This document shows positions 29,885 through 38,873 of a stretch of DNA of 64,000 bases, piece after piece. The stretch lies in assembly GCF_003634575.1 (NCBI RefSeq), contig NZ_RBLJ01000002.1, forward strand, positions 124,001-188,000, given 5' to 3'. The translations under genes were made by a program, and so were the position numbers. The notes beneath the pieces are model-generated. The model had not been told where the DNA came from. It made no database searches and saw only the letters and a list, made by a program, of their open reading frames with translations. This stretch comes from Photorhabdus asymbiotica. Lineage in GTDB: Bacteria > Pseudomonadota > Gammaproteobacteria > Enterobacterales > Enterobacteriaceae. The first letter of the stretch is position 1; each line of letters starts with the position of its first letter.

Positions 29885-30267
29885 TATATTAACTTCTCTT
29901 TCATCAAATTCCGGACAAGTTCAACCGTTTCATTAAGATAGTCATGCAACTGATTGGTGTGCTCCGGTATTAGAAAACTTCTAACTAAAAAATAGCCTGC
30001 ATTATTAATTGAAGCGATGTAACTATCTAACATCAAATGGAAATTACCATTCAATTCGAGAGCCTTCACTGGGTCCAAACGAGCTTTACTTAATGATATA
30101 AGCAAAATCAAATGCCCCGGCAACCCAACACGTGTTCCATCTTCAATCCTACACTCTATCTCACCATACATTCCCACTAATGCTTGATTGCCATCAAAAT
30201 TTGTACCTGAAGCTTTCACTGACTGAATGAAATCACGCATTAAGAAGATAAATTTTCGATTATTCAT
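29884..30267 (-). CDS. Small protein of the secretion operon, possible class I chaperone
   Basis: A 127-residue soluble protein with alternating helix and strand patterns (ECRIEDGTRVGLPGHLILLISLSKARLDPVKALELNG...SYIASINNAGYFLVRSFL), length and pattern reminiscent of CesT/SycE-type chaperones. It overlaps the lipoprotein gene by 4 bases (ATGA) and sctD by 1 base, so it is translated with them. Its partner is unknown. Confidence 0.4.
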   Translation of the reverse strand: MNNRKFIFLMRDFIQSVKASGTNFDGNQALVGMYGEIECRIEDGTRVGLPGHLILLISLSKARLDPVKALELNGNFHLMLDSYIASINNAGYFLVRSFLIPEHTNQLHDYLNETVELVRNLMKEKLI

Positions 30268-31055
30268 GGTGCTAACCTCACCTCAATCATAAAACGACGC
30301 TGCTGTACGCGTTGTAATGCTGTACTTTCACTGTTCTCGACACTGCCTCGTATAAAAATCGGAATATCTCGCAGACCTTCCTCAATCAAGAATTGACGAA
30401 CAGATTCAGCTCTCTTATTGGCTAATACTTTATTCATCGGATAATTTCCTGATGAATCTGCGATACCGTAAATAGTCATTTCAGAGACGGGTATTGATGA
30501 CAGTTCCTTTATGACTACCAGTAACGTAGCTTTACCTTTACTGGTCAACTGTGATTCATTAACCGGAAATAATTCTGAAAAAATAAGATGAACCAATTTA
30601 CTACCACCAAATTGAGTAGCAACGGCTGAACTCTTATTCCCATTATCACTACCAAACTGAACAGTAACATCTGAACGCTTATTCCAACTTTCATCACTGA
30701 AAGGTTGAAGATTTTTTCCTTTAACAAAGTGAGGATCACTTAAATAAGATTTTCCACAATTAGAAATCTCATCAAAACCATAGGTACTGAGGTTTGCAAT
30801 ATAAAATCTGGATGGTTTCATTGCTTCTTGCACCTCAACACAGGCTCTTTGGTGTGGAGAACCATCCGTGTATTCTGGCGGCTGTCTCACCCAGAATCGT
30901 AAATTATCAACATCGTCAGCATTAGTGTAAACCAGATTATATATGTCTTGTTTCCAGTCCATATCCAAGAATAAGTTGCCATCCTTGATTTTACTGCTGC
31001 AAGCACTAATACTCATTACGCCGAAGAATAGCCATATGCACTTAATTTTTAGCAA
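30264..31055 (-). CDS. OmpA-like lipoprotein in the type III secretion operon, candidate secretin pilot
   Basis: A 263-residue lipoprotein: signal peptide with lipobox SISAC (Cys19), an unassigned middle domain, and a C-terminal OmpA-like peptidoglycan-binding domain (FPVNESQLTSKGKATLLVVIKEL...IYGIADSSGNYPMNKVLANKRAESVRQFLIEEG). Type III systems need a small outer membrane lipoprotein (SctG) to place the secretin; no classical one is visible in this cluster, so this protein may do that job or anchor the apparatus to murein. It overlaps sctU by 14 bases. Confidence 0.7.
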   Translation of the reverse strand: MLKIKCIWLFFGVMSISACSSKIKDGNLFLDMDWKQDIYNLVYTNADDVDNLRFWVRQPPEYTDGSPHQRACVEVQEAMKPSRFYIANLSTYGFDEISNCGKSYLSDPHFVKGKNLQPFSDESWNKRSDVTVQFGSDNGNKSSAVATQFGGSKLVHLIFSELFPVNESQLTSKGKATLLVVIKELSSIPVSEMTIYGIADSSGNYPMNKVLANKRAESVRQFLIEEGLRDIPIFIRGSVENSESTALQRVQQRRFMIEVRLAP

Positions 31056-32082
31056 AACTTTTTTTCCTATTTAATGCAACAATAATCAACGCAATATCGC
31101 GGTAGAACTCTTTATCAATATAATTCTCCCCACGCTTCATCTTATGCAAAATTTTTCTAGCTAATGGCTTATCCTCAATAATTGGCACCCCTAACGACTC
31201 GTAATAACTCCTTTTTCCCAATGCCATATCATTAGTATAAATACTCAATACAATAGGGGCCTGATCAATTTCCGGTTCATAACAAATTGGCACTAAAATA
31301 TGCGTTGGATTGGCTAATGCAAAAGTTGGACGCCGGCCTTTCGTCATAGGTTCATTCATTAATTCACGCATTTTGTGTCGTCTTTCCATTTTTATCAGCG
31401 GTGAACCTTCTGTATCCTTCATTTCATTTTTCATTTCTGTCATCGTCATACGATTCTTTTTTTGAAACCGATAGGATTCAAATAAAAAGTCCACCGCACC
31501 GACACAAATGCCATAGATAACCATCAGAAGAGATGCTCCCCCTATATAGTATACTAAGTCATACACAAAAAATGACGGGTTACTGACTTTATGTAGTTTA
31601 TTTAATTCAACGCCATAAGTATCGAAAACATACTTAAGTAGAAAAATCAAAAATACAAGTTCCAGCACTTTTCTAAATGAATTTGTAATAGCATCAAAAC
31701 CTAACGTATTTTTAAATCCATTAACTGGATTAATCTTATCAAGATTAAATCCGATCCCTTTCGTATTCAACACAACCTTATTAATCACTACCCAATTAAC
31801 TATAAAAAAGATAAATTTTGCTATGGCAAAAAATACCATCATAACAGTCAAAGATACCAAAATAGCGTCAAAACCAGAGGATAAATCAGCATAGACAATA
31901 AATTCAACCCAATAATTGAAATCACTGAACAATAACACAATAAAAAGAGATATTGATATAAAGAATAGAACAATAGAAAAAGTAGGTTCTGCCAATTCCG
32001 TTTTCGGAAACTGCCCTTTTTTTCTCAAATCTCGCAATTTTTTTGCTGTAGGCGGATATTTTTTAGGTTCTGTTGATTCCAC
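31042..32082 (-). CDS. sctU: SctU, autoproteolytic export switch protein
   Basis: SctU/FlhB is an inner membrane export gate protein that cleaves itself to switch from early to late substrates. The 346-residue protein has four hydrophobic helices, then a cytoplasmic domain with the cleavage motif NPTH at 258-261 (FALANPTHILVPICYEP). The start MESTEPKKYPPTAKKLRDLRKKG is the family signature. It lies 15 bases after sctV. Confidence 0.95.
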   Translation of the reverse strand: MESTEPKKYPPTAKKLRDLRKKGQFPKTELAEPTFSIVLFFISISLFIVLLFSDFNYWVEFIVYADLSSGFDAILVSLTVMMVFFAIAKFIFFIVNWVVINKVVLNTKGIGFNLDKINPVNGFKNTLGFDAITNSFRKVLELVFLIFLLKYVFDTYGVELNKLHKVSNPSFFVYDLVYYIGGASLLMVIYGICVGAVDFLFESYRFQKKNRMTMTEMKNEMKDTEGSPLIKMERRHKMRELMNEPMTKGRRPTFALANPTHILVPICYEPEIDQAPIVLSIYTNDMALGKRSYYESLGVPIIEDKPLARKILHKMKRGENYIDKEFYRDIALIIVALNRKKSFAKN

Positions 32083-32097
32083 TATTACACCCTATTA

Positions 32098-33987
32098 TCA
32101 CGGAATTGTAACCTGAAGCATTTCAGTATCTTTGATGAGGCTGGAATTAGTAATGTCACTATAACTGCAAACCGCAAGTGAAGAGACAACCTGATGCATA
32201 AAGGATTTCACAAAATTGACTTCTGCATCATTTACTACCAATACCGGTTTAACTTTATTTTTTTCAGTTAACCTACAAATTTCATCTCGCAAAGACTGTC
32301 TCACTGACATCAGCATATCTATATTTTCCTCCTCACCACTCACAAAAGACTCAATCAGTTCAGTTAATTCAGCAGGTAATATTGCAGCAAAAATCACACC
32401 ATCTTGATTGACTAAACGAGAAGTAATTTCATAGCGAGCTTGAGTACGTATTCTCATAAGCCAATTTTTGGGTTCGCTATCCAGCCTTGACCAATAGATC
32501 AATGATTCAAAAAAGCTAATAGAATCTAAATAAAATTCGGGGCAATTGATCATCTGTTTAATAACATCATGTACTCGATTGATACCTATAGCAGAATCAA
32601 TTTCCTTCTTCATGACTTCACTTGATTTAGATAAATCGTCAATAATATTACTTGTAAATTGAATATTATATTTCTCAATTAACCGCTTACGTAAGAAATA
32701 ACTAATAATGACTGTTAAATTATTGGTTATTTCGGGTGAGTGAATGAATATCTCATCCCCCAAAATGTCGTCAACACCAATAGCCTTATTTTGTACAAAT
32801 GAATATAATTTAATCCCTAATACACTAACCTCAATATCACTTTCTAAATGAGTATCCACTACTACGCAAGGTTTCCCCAAGCTCTGTCCCCAGAGCAGCT
32901 TCTCAATTCCAACCACACCATCATAGATAATACATTGATGTTTACTATCTTTAAGACGAAAAGTTAGAGATTCGAACAGTCCACTTCCTTCACCGTCCAA
33001 AATTTTAATCGCCGTGTGAGATTGCCCTCGCCGAAGAAAAAATGCGATGGCAAGACAAACAATAGAGATAGGAATACACACATACATTAAGTTAGTATTG
33101 AGCATCCCCAAAAACATCATGATCAAACCAATGAGCACCAAGTTTTTCCAAAACGCGCCAACCTGAGTTGTAAGTTGCCCCATGAAAGAGCTAGATTTTT
33201 CATCTACCCCTTTAATTCTCGTCAGGTACACCCCACAGGCTACTGATAATAATAAACTTGGAATTTGTGAAACCAAACCATCGCCTATGGTTAATATCGA
33301 AAACCGCTGAACGCTCTCAGAAACAGAAAGATCAAATTGATTAATCCCGACATAAATACCGCCAAACAAGTTCACGAGGCTGATCAATATCCCAGCTATC
33401 GCATCCCCTTTAATAAACTTCATTGCGCCTTCCAGTGAGCCAAACAGTTTATTTTCTGTGCTCAACTCTGCTCGCAATGCTTGCGCCTGCTCCCCGGTAA
33501 TCATATTGTTTTTGAGATCGCCATCAATCGTCATCTGACGTCCCGGCATCGCATCAAGAGAAAAACGAGCCCCTACTTCAGCGACCCTCTCCCCGCCTTT
33601 TGTCACCACCAGAAACTGAACAATGGTAATGATGACGAAAATAATCAAACCAGAGAGCAAACCAGCCCCCATGACAAAATGGCCTATAATTTCAATGACC
33701 ATTCCTACTTCATCATTTGCAAGGATATTTCTAGTTGTAGCGATCGATAATAATAGTCGGAAAGTTGTCAGTAACAGCACCACCGTAGGAAGAAAGGTGA
33801 CTTTTAATGGTTTATCATTCTCCAACATAATAACCAGCAGCATTACCGAGATAATAAAGCTGGACAGAACAAAGATATCAATAACAAATCCTGGGAGTGG
33901 TAACAGTATTACAGCCGGTAATAATAAGGCAATAATAACGCTACTTGGCTTTAACCAACCAGAAAGCTCCCCAAGTTGCTTAATCAT
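32098..33987 (-). CDS. sctV: SctV, export gate protein (FHIPEP family)
   Basis: SctV forms a nonameric ring whose cytoplasmic domain receives chaperone-substrate complexes. The 629-residue protein has an N-terminal half with several membrane helices and the FHIPEP loop (GGERVAEVGARFSLDAMPGRQMTIDGDL, about 131-158), and a soluble C-terminal half. It is somewhat shorter than the 675-700 residues usual for the family. It overlaps sctL by 8 bases. Confidence 0.95.
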   Translation of the reverse strand: MIKQLGELSGWLKPSSVIIALLLPAVILLPLPGFVIDIFVLSSFIISVMLLVIMLENDKPLKVTFLPTVVLLLTTFRLLLSIATTRNILANDEVGMVIEIIGHFVMGAGLLSGLIIFVIITIVQFLVVTKGGERVAEVGARFSLDAMPGRQMTIDGDLKNNMITGEQAQALRAELSTENKLFGSLEGAMKFIKGDAIAGILISLVNLFGGIYVGINQFDLSVSESVQRFSILTIGDGLVSQIPSLLLSVACGVYLTRIKGVDEKSSSFMGQLTTQVGAFWKNLVLIGLIMMFLGMLNTNLMYVCIPISIVCLAIAFFLRRGQSHTAIKILDGEGSGLFESLTFRLKDSKHQCIIYDGVVGIEKLLWGQSLGKPCVVVDTHLESDIEVSVLGIKLYSFVQNKAIGVDDILGDEIFIHSPEITNNLTVIISYFLRKRLIEKYNIQFTSNIIDDLSKSSEVMKKEIDSAIGINRVHDVIKQMINCPEFYLDSISFFESLIYWSRLDSEPKNWLMRIRTQARYEITSRLVNQDGVIFAAILPAELTELIESFVSGEEENIDMLMSVRQSLRDEICRLTEKNKVKPVLVVNDAEVNFVKSFMHQVVSSLAVCSYSDITNSSLIKDTEMLQVTIP

Positions 33988-34597
33988 AAGACATATTCTC
34001 TAAACAAGATTTAAGTTCAGATAATAATTCTTGCGTATTAATACTCACCATACAGTCATCATTTTCAATAGTTAATGTGATTCCGTTATCACTGTAAGAT
34101 TTAACAATCACTAATGACTTCTCTACGTCATTTAATTCAGCATGCAACGCATCACTCAAATAGCCAATCAGACTATCACTTTGATTCATTTCTATCAGTC
34201 TGTTGCGAATAGTTGATGCCATGCTATTCCTGGCATCAGCAATAGCTTCACTTAGTCTTTTTTCCTGTGTATCGAGCAGTTTATTCAACTGCTCTTCTGC
34301 CTTTTCAAGCCATTGCTGCTGTGAAAGAGTTAATTGATGAATGGCTGACGCTTGTAAATGGCTAATATGTTCATTTAACTCCCGCTCTTTATCCTCTATC
34401 ATTTGAACTGTTTGCTGTTCAATAAGTTTCTGGAACTCCTGAACCTGCTCTTCAATGGCCATCAGCAATGCATGAGCATCACTATAAATGCGAACCTGCG
34501 ACTTCTTAATAATACTCGAGTGACGATCACGCTTAAATACAAGCAGGGGAATCGCCTTATATGATGATTCTATTTCAATAAACAAAATACTATCCAA
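33980..34597 (-). CDS. sctL: SctL, ATPase regulator/stator (FliH family)
   Basis: A 205-residue hydrophilic protein with a long coiled coil (about 45-130, LIEQQTVQMIEDKERELNEHISHL...) and a C-terminal domain with the SctL-like pattern ALHAELNDVEKSLVIVKSYSDNGITLTIENDDC. SctL links the ATPase SctN to the SctQ sorting platform. It sits directly upstream of sctV. Confidence 0.75.
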   Translation of the reverse strand: MDSILFIEIESSYKAIPLLVFKRDRHSSIIKKSQVRIYSDAHALLMAIEEQVQEFQKLIEQQTVQMIEDKERELNEHISHLQASAIHQLTLSQQQWLEKAEEQLNKLLDTQEKRLSEAIADARNSMASTIRNRLIEMNQSDSLIGYLSDALHAELNDVEKSLVIVKSYSDNGITLTIENDDCMVSINTQELLSELKSCLENMSYD

Positions 34598-34693
34598 TGG
34601 TAACTCTTAATAAAGAATCAACAATAAACTTTGCTCTCCCCTGCACACAATGGAAACAACGTGAAATATCATGAACAGGCAAAGCGAACCATA

Positions 34694-37600
34694 TCATTCA
34701 TGTGAAAAATTAAGCTGTTTCAGCCTGAATGGAGATACCACCCGAGTCTCACCTTTTTGATTCCAAATATTCAAGTTCACCGGCTTGTCCATCCCAATAT
34801 TATCCCGATGTGATTGGGAAAATAATTTCACCTTCTCAGGATCTAATCCTTGAGTCCTCACCCTATCAGTATAATTATTCCCTTGATCGGAAATAATTGC
34901 CGGCTCTGCTACTCCCACTTCTGTATTAGTAACGTTGACGTTATTCCTCACTCCACTGGTATGATTATCGCCCCGCCCGGATATTGCCCCCTGCGAAGTT
35001 TTCATCCCGTAATCCGCCTTCACGGTCGGCCACCGTTGTTTCTCAACCGATGACGACCCCAGCGTTGAGCTGGCAACCTGTGGTGTCTGCTCCGACGCTG
35101 GCGCATTATGCCTCACGCCGCGGGTATGATTATCACCCCGCCCGGATACTGCCCCCTGCGAAGTTTTCACCCCGTAATCCGCCTTCACGGTCGGCCACCG
35201 TTGTTTCTCAACCGATGACGACCCCAGCGTTGAGCTGGCAACCTGTGGTGTCTGCTCCGACGCTGGCGCATTATGCCTCACGCCGCGGGTATGATTATCG
35301 CCCCGCCCGGATACCGCCCCCTGCGAAGTTTTCACCCCGTAATCCGCCTTCACGGTCGCCCACCGTTGTTTCTCAACCGCTGCCGCAGTCCCCGGCACCG
35401 GGCTGGCAACCTGTGGTGTCTGCTCCGACGCTGGCGCATTATGCCTCACGCCGCGGGTATGATTATCGCCCCGCCCGGATACCGCCCCCTGCGAAGTTTT
35501 CACCCCGTAATCCGCCTTCACGGTCGGCCACCGTTGTTTCTCAACCGCTGCCGCAGTCCCCGGCACCGGGCTGGCAACCTGTGGTGTCTGCTTTATCTCT
35601 GACTCGTTATTCATCACTCCGGCGGTATAATTAGCACCCCGCCCGGATACCGCCCCCTGCGAAGTTTTCACCCCATAATACGCCTTCACTGGCGGCCATT
35701 GTTGTTGTTTCTCAACCGCCGCCGCAGTCCCCGACACCGGGCTGGCAACCTGTGGTGTCTGCTCCGACGCTGGCGCATTATGCCTCACGCCGCGGGTATG
35801 ATTATCGCCCCGCCCGGATACCGCCCCCTGCGAAGTTTTCACCCCATAATCCGCCTTCACGGTCGGCCACCGTTGTTTCTCAACCGACGACGCAGTTCCC
35901 GGCACCGGACTGGCAACCTGTGGTGTCTGCTCCGACACTGGCGCATTATGCCTCACGCCACGGGTATGATTATCGCCCCGCCCGGATACCGCCCCCTGCG
36001 AAGTTTTCACCCCATAATCCGCCTTCACGGTCGGCCACCGTTGTTTCTCAACCGCTGCCGCAATCCCCGGCACCGGGCTGGCGACCTGTGGTGTCTGCTC
36101 CGACGCTGGCGCATTATGCCTCACGCCGCGGGTATGATTATCGCCCCGCCCGGATACCGCCCCCTGCGAAGTTTTCACCCCGTAATCCACCTTCACTGGC
36201 GGCCATTGCCGTTTCTCAACCGACGACGCAGTCCCCGGTGCCGGACTGGCAACCTGTGGTGTCTGCTTCATCTCTGACTCGTTATTCATCACTCCGGCGG
36301 TATAATTAGCACCCCGCCCGGATACCGCCCCCTGCGAAGTTTTCACCCCGTAATCCACCTTCACTGGCGGCCATTGCCGTTTCTCAACCGACGACGCAGT
36401 CCCCGGTGCCGGACTGGCAACCTGTGGTGTCTGCTTCATCTCTGACTCGTTATTCATCACTCCGGCGGTATAATTAGCACCCCGCCCGGATACCGCCCCC
36501 TGCGAAGTTTTCACCCCATAATACGCCTTCACTGGCGGCCATTGTTGTTGTTTCTCAACCGACAACGCAGTTCCCGGCGTTGGACTGGCAACCTGTGGTG
36601 TCTGCTTCATCTCTGACTCGTTATTCATCACTCCGGCGGTATAATTAGCACCTCGCCCGGATACCGCCCCCTGCGAAGTTTTCACCCCATAATCCACCTT
36701 CACTGGCGGCCATTGTTGTTGTTTCTCAACCGCCGCCGCAGTTCCCGGCACCGGGCTGGCAACCTGTGGTGTCTGCTTCATCTCTGACTCGTTATTCATC
36801 ACTCCGGCGGTATAATTAGCACCCCGCCCGGATACCGCCCCCTGCGAAGTTTTCACCCCATAATACGCCTTCACTGGCGGCCATTGTTGTTGTTTCTCAA
36901 CCGACAAAGCAGTTCCCGGCGCTGGACTGGCAACCTGTGGTGTCTGCTCCGACACTGGCGCATTATGCCTCACGCCACGGGTATGATTATCGCCCCGCCC
37001 GGATATTGCCCCCTGCGTGGTTTTCATCCCATAATCCGTCTTCACTGGCGGCCACTGTTGTCTCTCAGTTACTGGCACAAATTCCTCCGTCAACGGCACT
37101 ACTTCTCCTATATAGAGTTTCATCCCATTTTCAAGATGAATCATTCGCTGCGCTACAGCCACCATGTCCGAAGAATTTATGATATTTTCTGAATTCGGCA
37201 ACTCCTGCAATTGATCAGTAAAATCCACTTGATCAATTTCATTTGCGTGTTCAACGTATTTAATAACCGGGACATCCTTGAGCTTTTCTTTTAATTGCTC
37301 AATAAGCGTGGGTTGATGCTTATCATTTTTATCTTCGTAGCGGGCTTTCTCATCAATTATGTCTTGATCAATACGTTCAGATTTTTCACTCTCGCTTTCT
37401 GGATTATCTATTTTTACTTCTTCTGAATGATCAGTTTCAGAAATATCAGGTTGCTGAGCTTCTCCATCAACAACAGGTACTGACCAACGACGTGCTGACC
37501 TATTAGGGGAGTGAAAATCTGGCTCATGCAACGGCTCCCGTGGTTTATCTATATCCGATTTATTCTCATTATTTCCTTGAGGATTACCCAACAAATACTG

Positions 37601-38011
37601 GGAACCCCCATACATCGCCATAGCAGAAGCATTACCAAACAACACCACAAATGCCGTAGGTAACAAACTGATTCCTGCGGTAAATGGAGCCAAAGCAATT
37701 CCAATAACAGAAGCGAGAGTTAAAGTCCCTACATGGGCTATGGCTTTACTCTTATTACTAATTGAATTAGATGTTCTCAGTTTTGCTTGTTTCTTTGTTT
37801 TTGCTGTTATTTCTCCATCTGCTGACCTCAATAAAGGTTGCTCTGCACGCACGGCAGATGGCTGCTCATTATGCGCATGTATTATTTGGCTGCTGCCTCC
37901 TGTAATAATTGAATTTGTGACACCCACTTGAGATATTTCAGATTCAACTGCTGGAGAATCAGCATTGACATTATTATTACCTGAGGCAACAGATATTCTA
38001 GGTTCTAACAT
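34694..38011 (-). CDS. Large tandem-repeat protein of the type III secretion cluster, candidate VopV-like effector
   Basis: An 1105-residue protein. Residues 1-90 are Ser/Asn-rich, like a secretion signal region; 92-135 form two adjacent hydrophobic helices (VGTLTLASVIGIALAPF...LPTAFVVLFGNASAMAM); 140-310 are acidic. From about 314 to 1023 come 13 tandem units of 54-57 residues, core WPxVKxxYGxKTSQGAxSG, in two types: RGDNHTRGVRHNAP (8 units) and RGANYTAGVMNNESE (5 units). A unique tail of about 80 residues follows. Position between a chaperone-sized gene and sctL matches VopV, the F-actin-binding repeat effector of Vibrio T3SS2, but the repeat sequence is not one I recognise. Needle-tip or adhesin roles are also possible. 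Confidence 0.7.
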   Translation of the reverse strand: MLEPRISVASGNNNVNADSPAVESEISQVGVTNSIITGGSSQIIHAHNEQPSAVRAEQPLLRSADGEITAKTKKQAKLRTSNSISNKSKAIAHVGTLTLASVIGIALAPFTAGISLLPTAFVVLFGNASAMAMYGGSQYLLGNPQGNNENKSDIDKPREPLHEPDFHSPNRSARRWSVPVVDGEAQQPDISETDHSEEVKIDNPESESEKSERIDQDIIDEKARYEDKNDKHQPTLIEQLKEKLKDVPVIKYVEHANEIDQVDFTDQLQELPNSENIINSSDMVAVAQRMIHLENGMKLYIGEVVPLTEEFVPVTERQQWPPVKTDYGMKTTQGAISGRGDNHTRGVRHNAPVSEQTPQVASPAPGTALSVEKQQQWPPVKAYYGVKTSQGAVSGRGANYTAGVMNNESEMKQTPQVASPVPGTAAAVEKQQQWPPVKVDYGVKTSQGAVSGRGANYTAGVMNNESEMKQTPQVASPTPGTALSVEKQQQWPPVKAYYGVKTSQGAVSGRGANYTAGVMNNESEMKQTPQVASPAPGTASSVEKRQWPPVKVDYGVKTSQGAVSGRGANYTAGVMNNESEMKQTPQVASPAPGTASSVEKRQWPPVKVDYGVKTSQGAVSGRGDNHTRGVRHNAPASEQTPQVASPVPGIAAAVEKQRWPTVKADYGVKTSQGAVSGRGDNHTRGVRHNAPVSEQTPQVASPVPGTASSVEKQRWPTVKADYGVKTSQGAVSGRGDNHTRGVRHNAPASEQTPQVASPVSGTAAAVEKQQQWPPVKAYYGVKTSQGAVSGRGANYTAGVMNNESEIKQTPQVASPVPGTAAAVEKQRWPTVKADYGVKTSQGAVSGRGDNHTRGVRHNAPASEQTPQVASPVPGTAAAVEKQRWATVKADYGVKTSQGAVSGRGDNHTRGVRHNAPASEQTPQVASSTLGSSSVEKQRWPTVKADYGVKTSQGAVSGRGDNHTRGVRHNAPASEQTPQVASSTLGSSSVEKQRWPTVKADYGMKTSQGAISGRGDNHTSGVRNNVNVTNTEVGVAEPAIISDQGNNYTDRVRTQGLDPEKVKLFSQSHRDNIGMDKPVNLNIWNQKGETRVVSPFRLKQLNFSHE
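34940..37070 (-). repeat. Thirteen tandem ~168-bp coding repeats, GC-rich
   Basis: The array is in frame throughout and encodes the 13 protein repeats. Units are nearly identical over long stretches at DNA level, differ mainly in two interchangeable segment types, and vary by 3-6 bases in length (for example CAA insertions giving QQQW versus QW). The DNA is clearly richer in G+C than the rest of the island, including the two ends of the same gene. Confidence 0.9.
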
Positions 38012-38012
38012 A

Positions 38013-38303
38013 TTAAAATCTCATAATTTGTAAAATGTGAATGACCATATTCCTCAGCTCTTTTTCCTGATAATTCTTTTCAGCGATAGCAACCGTTAAA
38101 TACCCATCTACACGAATCATCATGCTACCAAATGTCTTATCGATGTTTGCCAATGCCTCCATGATCTCTTCAGTATTAACAATATGTACCAACTGAAAAA
38201 AAGGAAGAATCGGAAGAAGCAAATAATCCTGGAAAAATTCAAAAACTTGCTCTTCATTATTTTCCAGGCGCAGCAAAAAAGATTCAATATGGTCTTTCGT
38301 CAT
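38013..38303 (-). CDS. Small protein upstream of the repeat protein, possible dedicated chaperone
   Basis: A 96-residue acidic soluble protein (MTKDHIESFLLRLENNEEQVFEFF...). It ends 1 base before the repeat-protein gene starts, a spacing common for a chaperone and its effector. Size fits a small class I chaperone, but there is no motif I can name. Confidence 0.45.
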   Translation of the reverse strand: MTKDHIESFLLRLENNEEQVFEFFQDYLLLPILPFFQLVHIVNTEEIMEALANIDKTFGSMMIRVDGYLTVAIAEKNYQEKELRNMVIHILQIMRF

Positions 38304-38873
38304 TTATTTATCACACAATAAAACAAGATCTTCATTACTCAAATCACGAATCTCTTGAGTTTCCAGTAATGTTTCAAACAAAATCACATCCAGAGACAAC
38401 TTCAACGTTCCTGGCCAGGAACGTTTTCGCCCTCGGAGATATTCCGAATCAATCTTTAAGTGGTTTAAATCACACAGGATTGAATAGTATTCATCGTGTA
38501 CTTTAGCTTTAGCAGAGACTAAAATAGGCTGCTGCTCCCGTTCACTCTTACTGATATAACGCTCAAACTTAATGCCATACTTTCCCATATAATGAGTAAA
38601 AATATACTCAAGATAAGAGGGGGAGAATAGTTTAGTATCTACATTAAATATTCGCCGTGCCTCTAAACAAGATAGGTAAAACTCGCCACTTATTCCTACA
38701 TGCTCAATACGCAGAAGAAAAACGTCCTGTTCTAACTCATCTGTATTATGTAAGCCATTAAAATCGATAGATAAGTCTTCATTATCAAAGCGTTTACCTA
38801 CCACCCGATTAAATTGTTTAAAAAAAGCACCATCTAATTCAAGCAAAGGTAAAAAATTTTCCTTCTCTTCCAT
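38304..38873 (-). CDS. sctQ: SctQ N-terminal component (sorting platform), lacking the final SpoA domain
   Basis: A 189-residue protein whose last 35 residues (TLKLSLDVILFETLLETQEIRDLSNEDLVLLCDK) follow the start of a SpoA domain (hydrophobic strand, then L-x-x-L-x-x-x-D-[LV]-[LV]-L), and whose N-terminal 150 residues look like the SctQ N-domain. It stops where other SctQ proteins continue into the second SpoA domain. The missing part is the separate gene at 28008-28223. The gene stops right before the next start (38303). Assignment is by pattern and by elimination. Confidence 0.55.
   Translation of the reverse strand: MEEKENFLPLLELDGAFFKQFNRVVGKRFDNEDLSIDFNGLHNTDELEQDVFLLRIEHVGISGEFYLSCLEARRIFNVDTKLFSPSYLEYIFTHYMGKYGIKFERYISKSEREQQPILVSAKAKVHDEYYSILCDLNHLKIDSEYLRGRKRSWPGTLKLSLDVILFETLLETQEIRDLSNEDLVLLCDK

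Noticed and set aside
34984-36309. Several long plus-strand open frames (up to 216 codons) opposite the repeat protein
   Set aside because: They arise because the GC-rich repeat unit lacks stops in the antisense frames; they have no ribosome site and repeat the same 56-codon period as the real gene.
34940-37070. CRISPR array
   Set aside because: The repeats are long, in frame, coding, and have no unique spacers.
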